Positions 23,790 to 34,400 of a stretch of 64,000 nucleotides of DNA are shown here, one piece after another. The position numbers were made by a program, and so were the translations under genes. Position 1 is the first letter of the stretch. Each line of letters opens with the position of its first letter. The notes below the pieces were generated by a model. It did not search any database and was not told the DNA's origin. It worked only from the letters and a program-made list of their open reading frames with translations. This stretch comes from Eublepharis macularius (taxonomy: Eukaryota; Chordata; Lepidosauria; Squamata; Eublepharidae): contig NC_072798.1 in assembly GCF_028583425.1 (NCBI RefSeq), forward strand, positions 9,302,501 through 9,366,500, in the 5' to 3' direction.

Positions 23790-24065
23790 AAGCATGGTGC
23801 CGTGGCGTGGCGTGGCGTGGGTTGGGAGCGCCCGAGGCAACTCCCGGGCACAACACATGCTCATGCTTCACATGCGCATGCTCCTGGAACTGCGCAATGA
23901 CATCACTTCTGGGAAGTGACATCATCGCACATGGCTCAGCTGCCCCCCCCCTCCCCGGAGCGCTCCTGCAATTCGGGCTCCTCACCTCCCCGCCCCTTAC
24001 CAGGCAGCCCTCCGTGGCAGCTGCTTGTGCTGCCACCGCCAGCTCGGCGTGCTCCTCGGCTGCAG
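23790..24065. repeat. GC-rich dispersed repeat with paired gacatcacttc blocks
   Basis: A cgtggcgtgg short tandem array (about 23802-23820) is followed by tgacatcacttctgggaagt and gacatcatcgcac, a local palindrome, and a cytosine-rich stretch. Similar blocks lie at 27.5 and 46.0 kb. The overlapping ORFs on both strands are explained by base composition. Confidence 0.45.
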
Positions 24066-24359
24066 GATGACCAACAAAAGTTTCAAACTGTGCCGTCGCT
24101 ACCTAAAATAGATCTCAGGCAGCCAATGTGGGGAAAACCTTTTCTTTGCCCCAATCCCCAGACAGCTGCTGCCAGAGTAGACATTACTGAGTAGGATGGA
24201 CCAGTAGTCTGACTCAACATAAGGCAACCTCTTACGTTCCAACTGAAGCCCATGTCATATGATGCTGCATTGTACCAAGATGGACTCTTGGTCTATCGTG
24301 GTCAGCATTGTGTGCTCTGACAGGCAACAGCTGTCCAGGTTCTAAGGTGGAGGTCTTTC

Positions 24360-24460
24360 ACATCACCCAATACCTGAGCCGTTTAATTGGAGATGCCGGG
24401 GATTGAACCTGAGACCTTCTGCATGCAATGCAGGTGTTCTGCCACTGAGCCACAGCCCCT
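24360..24460 (-). repeat. tRNA-headed SINE (ggctgtggctcagtgg type)
   Basis: On the minus strand the head reads ggggctgtggctcagtggca, then ggttcaatccccggcatctc, like a tRNA A and B box. A body fragment of the same family (gaccagtagtctgactcaac) lies at 24180-24240. Further copies or fragments are at 55.2, 55.8 and 60.3 kb. Confidence 0.6.
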
Positions 24461-24496
24461 CTCCACAGTGCAAGTCTCTTTGGGGATTCATCTCCA

Positions 24497-24715
24497 ACAC
24501 AGAGCTGTGACCTGGATAGCCCAGGTGAGCCTGATCTCATCAGATCTCAGAAGCTAAGCAGGGTCAGTCTTGGTTAGTAATTGGATGGGAGACCTCCAAT
24601 GAAGACCAAGGAGGCAGAGGCAGGCAATGGCAAATTGCCTCTGTTAGTCTCTTGCCTTGAAAACTCTGCCGGGCTTGCCATAAATCAGCTATGACTTGAG
24701 GGCACTCTCCACTTC
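24497..24715 (+). repeat. 5S rRNA-derived SINE
   Basis: The head carries gatctcatcagatctcagaa, gctaagcagggtcagtcttg and ggatgggagacctcc, the conserved 5S rRNA internal promoter, followed by gcaggcaatggcaaattgcc and a ttgagggcactctcca end. This is the best 5S-headed copy in the window. Confidence 0.8.
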
Positions 24716-25029
24716 TCCAAATGCAATTCACGAACTTGTATAATGTAATGCTATGCCTGAGTAGATGTACTCTATGACATTCTACTAGAGCTAAACTGGA
24801 GGTCTTTTATTATGGAGCTGGCCGCTGGACCATGAGCGACCCTGACATTACCAATATTACCCATGGCTGCTTTGCACCATGTCTGTTTGTAGAATTTCCC
24901 CCTTCCTTTTCCACTCCTCTGCCCCTCAGACCTCATGGCCTCCTCTGAGTGGGACTTAGTTAGGAACAGAGGGCAAAGCTCCAAAGCAAAATGCAGTCAT
25001 TATCAAAGAATACCAGCACCGTTTGCACA

Positions 25030-25213
25030 ACCCTTAACCTGTGACCCCCCACCGGGCAAATATTTGCCTGAGCCTGAACAAAGTTAGCATTTCTAAAGAG
25101 TGTTCAAAACACTCTAGGGTCTCCTGTTTTTCTTTCCTTGAACTTGGTTCGGTGGTGCAGAGGGACCCACCGCTTGGTCCTACCTGCTCCTTTTCCACAA
25201 GAAAGAGAGAAAA
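25030..25213 (+). promoter_or_regulatory. Candidate ITIH2 promoter and 5' UTR
   Basis: The 180 bp before the start codon contain no TATA box. gcaaatatttgc (25056-25067) is a palindromic TATTTGC pair resembling forkhead (FOXA) sites, and tgaacaaagttag (25074-25086) resembles a hepatocyte nuclear factor 4 element read in reverse. Such sites suit a liver-expressed gene. The start site and binding are inferred, not shown. Confidence 0.3.
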
Positions 25214-25300
25214 ATGAAACATCCAACTCTCTCATTTCTGGTGCTGTTCTTTGCTTTGGAAATATGGAGTTTTGACTTGCTCATTGAAGACATCCCGGAG
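25214..25300 (+). CDS. ITIH2: ITIH2 exon 1 (signal peptide)
   Basis: Encodes MKHPTLSFLVLFFALEIWS followed by FDLLIEDIPE, 29 codons, ending in phase 0 at a GTATGT donor. The first Met is in a purine-rich context (gaaaaATGa). The hydrophobic core and the likely cleavage before FDLL match the layout of human ITIH2. Confidence 0.9.
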
Positions 25301-28300
25301 GTATGTATCCATTTCTGTAACGTGCCTCAAGTTTCTGCAGCTCATATAAGCTGGTGCTGAATTCAGCTAATTTAAGAAGAGTCGTCTTTTTTAAATTCTC
25401 CCTTTCTGGGAATCTTGTAGTGGGATCCTAAACTACTTTACATGCTTCTAAGTCCACAGAAGCCAACAGCTTTAGAGTGGTGTAACTTACCTTTCCCTAG
25501 CTAGGATTGCACTGTTCGTATGTTTCATGTGGGTAACCATGTTCATCTGTAGTAGAAGAGCAAGATTGTAGTCCAGTAGCAGCTTAAAGAACAGCAAAAT
25601 TTCCAGAAAGAAGCTTGACTCTCAAAACGTATACCCTGGGAACCTTCAAGATGCATCTAGACTCGAATCTTGCTCTTCCTCTGTTAATACATTTAATCCC
25701 TTAAAGCAAAGCTTTAATTAGCTTAAATGGTGGGATCGTCAACTGACTTTAATTAGCAGCAGCCAATTTTAATTAGTTTGGGCAAACTGTACTTGATGGG
25801 AGTAAAGTACCTTAATAATTAACAGTATTATTCCATTTTATCCTGCCTTTCTGGCAAGCGTAGCCTATTTTATTATCACAACAACCTTGCAAAGTAGTTT
25901 AGGCTGAGATCTGGGGTCTGGCAAGGAAATGTTGGAGAGGGGGACAATTTAGAAATCCCGCCCCCCCAATTCTCCCCCTCCAGAAACTTCTAAGTCGGCT
26001 CGTTTCTCCTCCTCTGGCTTTTCCTTTAACTGACTCTCAGCTGCTTTCAACATTGTGTCATACAGCTCCCCCTTCTTTAACTTAATTTTAAAAAGCATAA
26101 TCCAATATCCTGTTTCCAGCAACAGCTGACCAATTACCTCCAGAAGGCTGACAAGAACAGCATGGAGGCCAAAGCCTATGTCTGTTAATCACACACACGC
26201 ATGCGCACATGCCGGTATACAGAGGCATCTTTTGCTTCGGAACATGGAAGTTTCATTTAGTCATCATGACTAATATCTATTGATGGATCTCTTCTCCATG
26301 AACAAGCGCAGTTCCTTTTTATATCCAGCCAAACGTTCCATCCTGTTTCAGTGAATTCCACAAGTCGATCACTCTTGGAATAAATCATAGAGTTGGAAGG
26401 GGCCTTACAGTCCATCTTGTTCAACCCCCTCCCCAATCCAGGAACAGCCTAAAGTATTCCTGACAAATATTCATCTAGCCACTCCTTGAAGATTGCCAGT
26501 GAGGGGGAACCCACCATATTCCTAGGCAGATGTTTGGTCTGCCTTGAATTCACTGCCCACTGATTTCATTGGGTGCCTTCGGCTTATTGTTTTTACTGTA
26601 TGTTTTAATCATATTTTATTAAACAGTTTTTGAGCAATGGACAAGAAGCTTAGTGTAATGAGAAAGGGAGAGAAAGTTCTCTCTACCCACTTTCTCAACC
26701 CTGTATATACTTTTTCAAACTTCGATAACATCATCCTTTTTTGAGCACTGATCTTTTGGGGGGGGGTCTCCTTATAGGATCTGGAAGAGTTGCTTGACTT
26801 TGAGTTGGATGGATTCCCTTCACGACGGGTACAGAGAAATGGCAGATACCGGGTATGGTACCATTCTTGCGTATTTTTTTACAAAAAAAAGAAAAGAAAA
26901 ACAGGAGGATAAGAGGGAAACAGCAAGACTCATAGGTTTCTCCAGTGGCCCAAGCTGCCTCCCCTCAGAACCATTTCAGGTTTGAAAAATTGTGTGGGGT
27001 GTGTGTGTCCTGAAGCCTTCGGTCTCCACTCCACAGTCACAATCTATCAGGCACTATGTATGCCAGAACTAAGGAGAACCCATCATTCACATGTGACAAT
27101 TACACAGGATGTAAGGCGAGGAACCAGACCCAACCTATATACCCCGTAATGTGTAAAGAAGGGTTGAAACTATGTAAGGTGGTCTGGAAAGACCAAAAAA
27201 AGATGGCGGAGAGAGTACCCATCTTTTATCCTTCAAGGTCTAATAATGTTTTGATTGTCAAAACTATCTGGAGGTGAAAGGGTTAAATCCTCTCTTGTGT
27301 ACTCCCTCTAAGGGCTCTGTTCAGAATCAGGTCCTTGCCTGACTGCTGTTGCCCTTTATTTTCCAAACAGAGATTGCTTGGGATCTGACCAGGTGAGCTC
27401 CTTTCAGGAGATTTGAGTGGCCGCATCTGTGGGCATTTAGTCTGGTTGTTCATTTCTGGAAATCTGTTTCTTGTGATACATGCAGGTAAATCAGGGGTGG
27501 CGCCCAAGGCTGGGGGCAGCACCAGATCTGTTGCTGGCCCTATGTGTGCGCGCGCCCCGGACTGCATGATGACATCACTGCGTGTGATGTCATCATGCAG
27601 CAAGCCAGCCCCATTGGTGCGGCGGGTGGCTGGGACGGCGAGCGGAGGATGCCCGCACTCCCAGTCAGGTGCGGTGGGTGGCTGGGGAGCTGCATGTGTG
27701 TCCTCCCAGCCCTCTTGCTCCGTTGTTCCGCACGCCGCCCCGGACGCCTGCCGGGCCTGGCCCACTGCTGCTGCGCCCGGCCTGGGGTGTGTGTTGGTGG
27801 CGGCAGCAGTGCGGGGCAGGAGGTCTGGCAGGCTGCAGCAGCTGTGGGTCAGGCACAGCAGGCGGCCGGAGCAGCACACGAGTGGCTTCCTATCCATCCT
27901 GCTCAGCCGCCAGCTCCACAGCATGCGCCCCCGCCCCCAACGCCCCCTCTGGCACCCCCTTCGGTGCCTCAGCGCTCAAGGCGGGGCCCAGACCTGCCTC
28001 AATGGGCATGCTGGCCCTGTGCAGGTTAATGGTTAACTCAGAATTGAGGGATGCAATTGTTTAATTCATGGCATGAGGTGGAGGTGTCCTTTATATCCTT
28101 TGATGTTTGCTTTGGCACGGGAACCCTCTCGCTGTTGTGGTCAGAACTAATCTTAATATTGAAAGAGCCGGGATAGGAAATGATGGAACTATAATCTCAA
28201 TGCAGTCTGGGTGTCATTATGTCATCTTGGAGCAACCTCTCAGCTCATCGTAGATGTGTCACCAATAACAGGCTGATATGGCCCAGTCAGAGATCAAGCA

Positions 28301-31300
28301 AGATATGCTGGATTTTGCCAATAAATATGTCTATGCAATTCTGATCGTAAAGGAACGGACTCTCAAGCTGCCATTCCATCAGGTCCTTGGGAGGTTTTTA
28401 TTATTGATTGATTGATTGATTTGATTTGATTTGATTTATACCCTGCCCTCCCCACAGATGGGCTCAGGGCAGCTAACAACATTAAAAAAATACATTAAAA
28501 GTCACAAAACTGTAAAATCAATAGTAATTTTTTTAAAGTCATTAAAATAGTCCAGGAGCAGGCTATTTAAACAAATATTGGGAGTCCGTATAGGAGCATA
28601 GCAGATGGCCGAGGGCAGCCCCAGAAAAAATGGTGGTCTTAGATGGAAGCAGGAGGACACCCGCCGGCACTCAGCCAAAGGCCCAGGGGAACATCTCTGT
28701 TTTCCAGGCCCTGTGGAACTGTAACAGGTCCCGCAGGGCCCGGATCTCCAGCGGGAGACCATTCCACCAGGCCGGGGCCAGGGCAGAAAAAGCCCTGGCC
28801 CTGGTTGAGGCCAGACAATGTCCTTCGGGCCGGGGACCACCAGGAGTTGCTTGTCTGCAGAGCGCAACACTCTGCAGGTTGGAAAATCTCATGGCCCTTC
28901 CAAGTCCCTAGTCAACAATGCTCGCCTTTTTACCTTATTTCTGGGGTGTCGCCAAACATAAATGGGATATCATATCCCATCCAAGTCTTAGAGCCAATAG
29001 TCCGTTTGAGCAAAAAAAGACAGCCATATAACTAAAAAGTTACTGCTGTTCAATATTTATTAAAAACAAATGGTGTTTAATTGCAGCAGCTAAATATTTA
29101 CATGCACCTAACGTTATATTAAAATCCAGGTCTGCCAACAGAGTCATTAAATGATAGTTAGAAGAGCAAACAGGCTTCTTATTCAGACGAGGATCCCAAA
29201 AAAATGGGATATCAACTGCTGCCGTCAGCAACTCTGAGAGTATCTCCTGCTACGTGGAGTTGCACATCTGGCGCTCCACATCTGCATTGCAGTTTAGAAG
29301 CTCCACCTGGTTGCCACATATCCCACTTCGCTCCCTCAAGCAAAGCAGGACAGGGGTGATTTATTGCAGCTTTGCTTTTTCAAGCTATCACACCCCAGGG
29401 ATGGCGTATCTACCCACTGCCCTTTCTCATTACTGTACTTTGAATAGCAAGTTTGAATGGGTATAAGTGTGCGGCGCCTCCAGAGATCAGACTTAACACA
29501 GCATTCAAAATATAAGGAAGTTTAACAAATGAATAAAAAGAATACACACGGCCTGTGCATGAATTCAGGCTGAGCGAGAGGGCAAAGTACATCGTCCGCC
29601 ACTCAGCTGGATGGCAGGAGGGAAATTGTTTAGGTGGGTAGCCCTGTCAGTCTGCAGTAGAACAGCAGGATTTGAGTTCAGTAGCACTTTAGGGACCAGC
29701 AAGATTTCCAGGGTATAAGCTTTTGAGAGTCAGAGCTCCCTTCTTCAGATACAAGAGGGAAATAGAGGTGAAACACTGTAGCACTATTGCTTTCGGTGAA
29801 AACTTAGAAGTGATGTCACTAGATTGGTGTGAGCCTGTAGGATCTCCCAAAAACTTTTCCAGATTTGACAGCCATTGGTCGGCAACCAGCGCGAGAGAAA
29901 GGGGGCAAGGAGAGGGGGAACGATGCTGTGCCAAATGTACGATCAAAACACCTGAAGTGACATCACCACATTGGTGTGACCCTGTAGGCAGGGCTTTTTT
30001 TCAGCGGGAACGCGGTGGAACAGAGTTCCGGAACCTCTCGAAAATGGTCACATGGCTGGTGGTCCCCGCCCCCTGATCTCCAGACAGAGGGGAGTTTAGA
30101 TTGCCCTCCGCACCGCTGGAGCGGCGCGGAGGGCAATCTAAACTCCCCTCTGTCTGGAGATCAGGGGGTGGGGCCACCAGCCATGTGATCATTTTCTCCG
30201 AGGGCAACCCACTGAGTTCCACCACCTCTTTTCCCAGAAAAAAGCCCTGCCTGTAGGATCTGGGGGGATCTACAGGGTCACACCAATGTGGTGATGTCAC
30301 TTCAGGTGTTTTGCTAGTACATTTGGCACAGCATCGTTCCCCATCTTCTTGCCCCCTTTCTCTCGCGCTGGTTGCTGACCAATGGCTGGCAACTCTGGAA
30401 AAGCACCACCATTAGAATGCATCCTCGGAATCCATGTATGGATCTTCCCAGTCAGTACTGGCCACATGGGGCAGCAGAGTTGGGTACTTGCTGGGACCCA
30501 AATGCACCAGGAGGGCCCACAAGCAACCCCCGGATGTTTGTGGAAAAACAGTAGCCATGCATCCTAAGCTTTGCTCCTACTTGCCCAGCACCCTTTTCCC
30601 TAGTGGGGCCAATCCTCTTCTATGGAACATGTGGAGGGCTGTATTGTAGGGAGGTGGTCTCAGTGAGATGCTTCACTAACGAGTTAGGGGCCATAGAATC
30701 ACCAGCACCAGGGCTTTTTTTCTGGGAAAAGAGGTGGCGGAACTCAATCGGTTGCCCTTGGAGAAAATGGTCACATGGCTGGTGGCCCCGCCCCCTGGTC
30801 TCCAGACAGAGGGGAGTTTAGATTGCCCTACGCGCCGCTCGGCAATCTAAACTCCCCTCTGTCTGGAGATCAGGGGGCGGGGCCACCAGCCATGTGACCA
30901 TTTTCAAGAGGTTCCGGAACTCTTGAAGAAGAAAAAAAGAGTGCTGCTATTTTTAATATCTTTACACAGTGCTTTTAATGTTTTATGATAATGTTTAATG
31001 GAATGTTTTAAATGTTTTTAATGCTGTTATCTGCCCTGAGCCTGCTTGCGGGGAGGGCGGAATATAAATATGATAAAATAAATAAATAAACTCCGTTCCC
31101 CCGCGTTCCCCCTGAAAAAAAGCCCTGACCACCACTATGCGGCCTTACCTCCTATCTGTTGCTTTAAGTATGTGCTCCTATGTACTACCTGTTGCTTTAA
31201 ATATTACTCTCCTGGGTAGTTCTATGTCGTCAAAAATCAGTCCTAGAATTGCTTATGCTCTATTTCAACATTTCTTCAACTCTGTATTAGATTTTTGCTA

Positions 31301-31427
31301 ATGCTATGTCTTTGTAAACTGGCAATTATTTATTCTCTGGCATTGTTTATAGAAAGGTCCATGGTATTGACTATATTAATCTCACACTACGTAATCCTCC
31401 TTAGGTCTCGGTGAGAAAGGCAGACTA

Positions 31428-31482
<55 letters not shown>

Positions 31483-34400
31483 ATATGAGCTTATGCTTGC
31501 AAAAGGGCAGTATCTTTCAATGAGCTGAAAAGCTGTATTGTCGAAGGCTTTCACGGCCGGTGAACGATGGTTGTTGTGGGTTTTCCAGGCTGTATTGCCG
31601 TGGTCTTGGCATTGTAGTTCCTGACGTTTCGCCAGCAGCTGTGGCTGGCATCTTCAGAGGTGTAGCACCAAAAGACAGAGATCTCTCAGTGTCACAGTGT
31701 GGAAAAGAAGAAGAAACCTTAAGAATGAACAGAGCATGGTTTCCAGTTCTGAAAAACACCAGGCTAACAAAACACTCTATACTCGACAATAGCCCTGCAG
31801 AGAAGATTAGCACATCAAGCACCAATCCATATGCAAAAGAACCTCCTCAGGATACAGTGAAGCCTCCCGCCATTAGCATTCCACACCCTGGGAAACTCTT
31901 ACAGGATGACTCAGCTCAACCCCATCCCTCCTGAGTAGATACAAATGACCTGCCAACATCTTTTCCACACTGTGACACTGAGAGATCTCTGTCTTTTGGT
32001 GCTACACCTCTGAAGATGCCAGCCACAGCTGCTGGCGAAACGTCAGGAACTACAATGCCAAGACCACGGCAATACAGCCCGGAAAACCCACAACAACCAG
32101 CTGAAAAGCTACTCGCATGCAAAGAAACCCTTCCCCAATGGCGTAAAAAGAAACAAGGTTTAGGAGCCCCACCATGGTCACTTGCCCTGTTTCTCTGATC
32201 AGTGGATCAGGTCCCTGTGAAAAGATTAGGGAGACCCTTCTTAGTTTGTCTTGTTCATAGTTACAGGTGGGTAGTTATATTTGTCTGCAGTAGAAGAGCA
32301 AGAATTAAGTCCAGTGGTGTTTTCAAGACTAACAAAATATCCAGGTTATAAGCTTCCAATAGCCAAGCTCCCTTCATCAGATACAAGAATGGAGATCCCT
32401 GAATTCTTATATCTCAGTCAGAAGTTGGGTGGGAGATTGCAAAAAAGAGAGTCAGGATGCAAAGGCACAACACAAAATGCAATGAGCTTGATTAAAGCAG
32501 GGCAGAAATGCTTAGGGAAAGGAAATGCAGGGGTAGGGTTCTTATCTCTCTACAGATGCTAATTTTCTGCATGAAAGGAGCGTTCCAGTCAAGGCAGGTT
32601 TATATACCTTGTGCTAGAACAGTGAAGCTCAATCCCAGCATGTTCTCCCAGCATTTTCTCCTGCTTAGGTGACAACCTGCATGAACCTCAAACATGAGAA
32701 TTAAAACCTGCCCCTTCTAGCTTTGCACAAACACTAGTGTGTCCAGAAGCAATTCTGGAATGATACCAGAGGCCATATTCCTTCAGTGAATGTTGATTTG
32801 GAAGCAATCCCTTGTCTTTGGGCCAGGCCAGCTGTGATGTTGGGACAATCACAGGCTAATCTTCCTGGCCTTTTTTATAGGCCAATCATATGGGGTCCTC
32901 ATATTGCGGCATTGTGCACAGGAGACAATGGGGTTTAATCTTGCCCCCTTATGGTTTTCCTGATGGAACTGAAATCGTTCCAATGAGCTGTTCCAAGCTC
33001 TGGAAGAGAGTGACTGTCTCTCCCTCCCCCTCAGGGTTTTTTTTCTGGGAAAAGAGGTGGGGGAACTCAGTGGTGGAACTCAGGACCGCACAATGACGTC
33101 ACTTTGGGTCAGCTGGGAAAAGGGGGGAGTTTTTTAAAGTTTAAATCACTCTTGGCGAAAATGGTCACATGGCCGGTGGCCCTGCCCCCTGATCTCCAGA
33201 CAGAGAGCTTGGAGGGCAATCTAAGCTCCCCTCTGTCTGGAGATCAGGGGGCGGGGCCACTGGCCATGTGACCATTTTCAAGAGGTGCCGGAACTCCATT
33301 CCACCGCGTTCCAGCGGAAAAAAAGCCCTGCTCCCCCTACTTCCAGAATTAGTAATAGGGCAAATGAGTTGATTTTAATCAGCAAAACCACAGGAGGGAA
33401 GGGGTAAGCCCACTCTCTACCCCTGCCAGGGTTCCAATCCACCTTGGAGCCCTTTAAGCCTGCAACTGCACTTTTAAAGGTGTAGGGAGATTCCTTTGTG
33501 CATATCCTAGCATCCCGTCTGTTGGGGTCCCAAGCTCCTTGAATGCCCTGGAGGCTGAATTCTTATTTCTTGTGTTTTTCTTTCTCTAGAGAAGCACATC
33601 CAATACCGACGATTCGGAAGAAGCGGTGAGTTTTCCAAACCACACCCCCTGCTGATACATGCACACACTGGGATTGCCAGTCTCCGGTGGGGACTGGAGA
33701 GGTCCTGGAATTACTACTGATCTCCGGACAATAGAGATCAGTTCCCCATGAGAACACAGTTGTTTTGGAGGGTGAACTGGGCTCTATGGCTCCCTTCCCT
33801 CTCCAAACTCTGCCTTCCCCAGTCTCTGCCCCAAATCTCCTGGAATTTCTTAACCTGGAGGTGGCAACTCTAGCACACCCACTCTTTCTTCGGCAAGGTG
33901 CATTTTCTCTGTTAATCATTATCTTGAAATCAATCCCACCATTTGTTTAGCATTTTCTGTTTTCTTGCTGAGTTCCGGGATATTAACCAGCTCGGATTCT
34001 TCAAAGAGCTGCATTCGCTTGTGCAATGTTGGCCCAATGGAAATTGACCAGGGGGAGGGGGTCTCAGCAGGGGGAAAAACACAGCACCGCAAGTTGAGAA
34101 CATTTTTTTAAAAAAAGAAAGAGGACAGCAAGAGCCTGTACTCGTTGACGTTCAGTCTGAACAAATAAACTACTGAAGCTTAAAGCTTTAATATGGTCTC
34201 AAGCAAGTTCCCTGCTAGTTGCTAGTATAGCCCCTTGGAGGGGGTTGGAGAGCTGCCTCTTACTGCAGATGTCCCCAACCTCATTGAACCTATGGGCACT
34301 TTTGTAATTTTGAGAATGAGTAGTAAGCACCAGTACAAAATTGATGCTAGGGGGGGGGCAATGACAAAAAGCTCAGGAGGTCCCAAGCCAAGTGTTCTCC

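Noticed and set aside
24360-24460. tRNA gene on the minus strand
   Set aside because: Only the A- and B-box-like segments of a SINE head are present; the cloverleaf is not intact and a SINE body fragment lies next to it.
24520-24600. 5S rRNA gene
   Set aside because: Only the internal control region is conserved and it runs into a SINE body, so it is a 5S-derived SINE.
27283-28064. Long ORFs of 130-213 codons on both strands
   Set aside because: They overlap each other in a GC-rich block, show no recognisable domain, and lack splice or promoter context.
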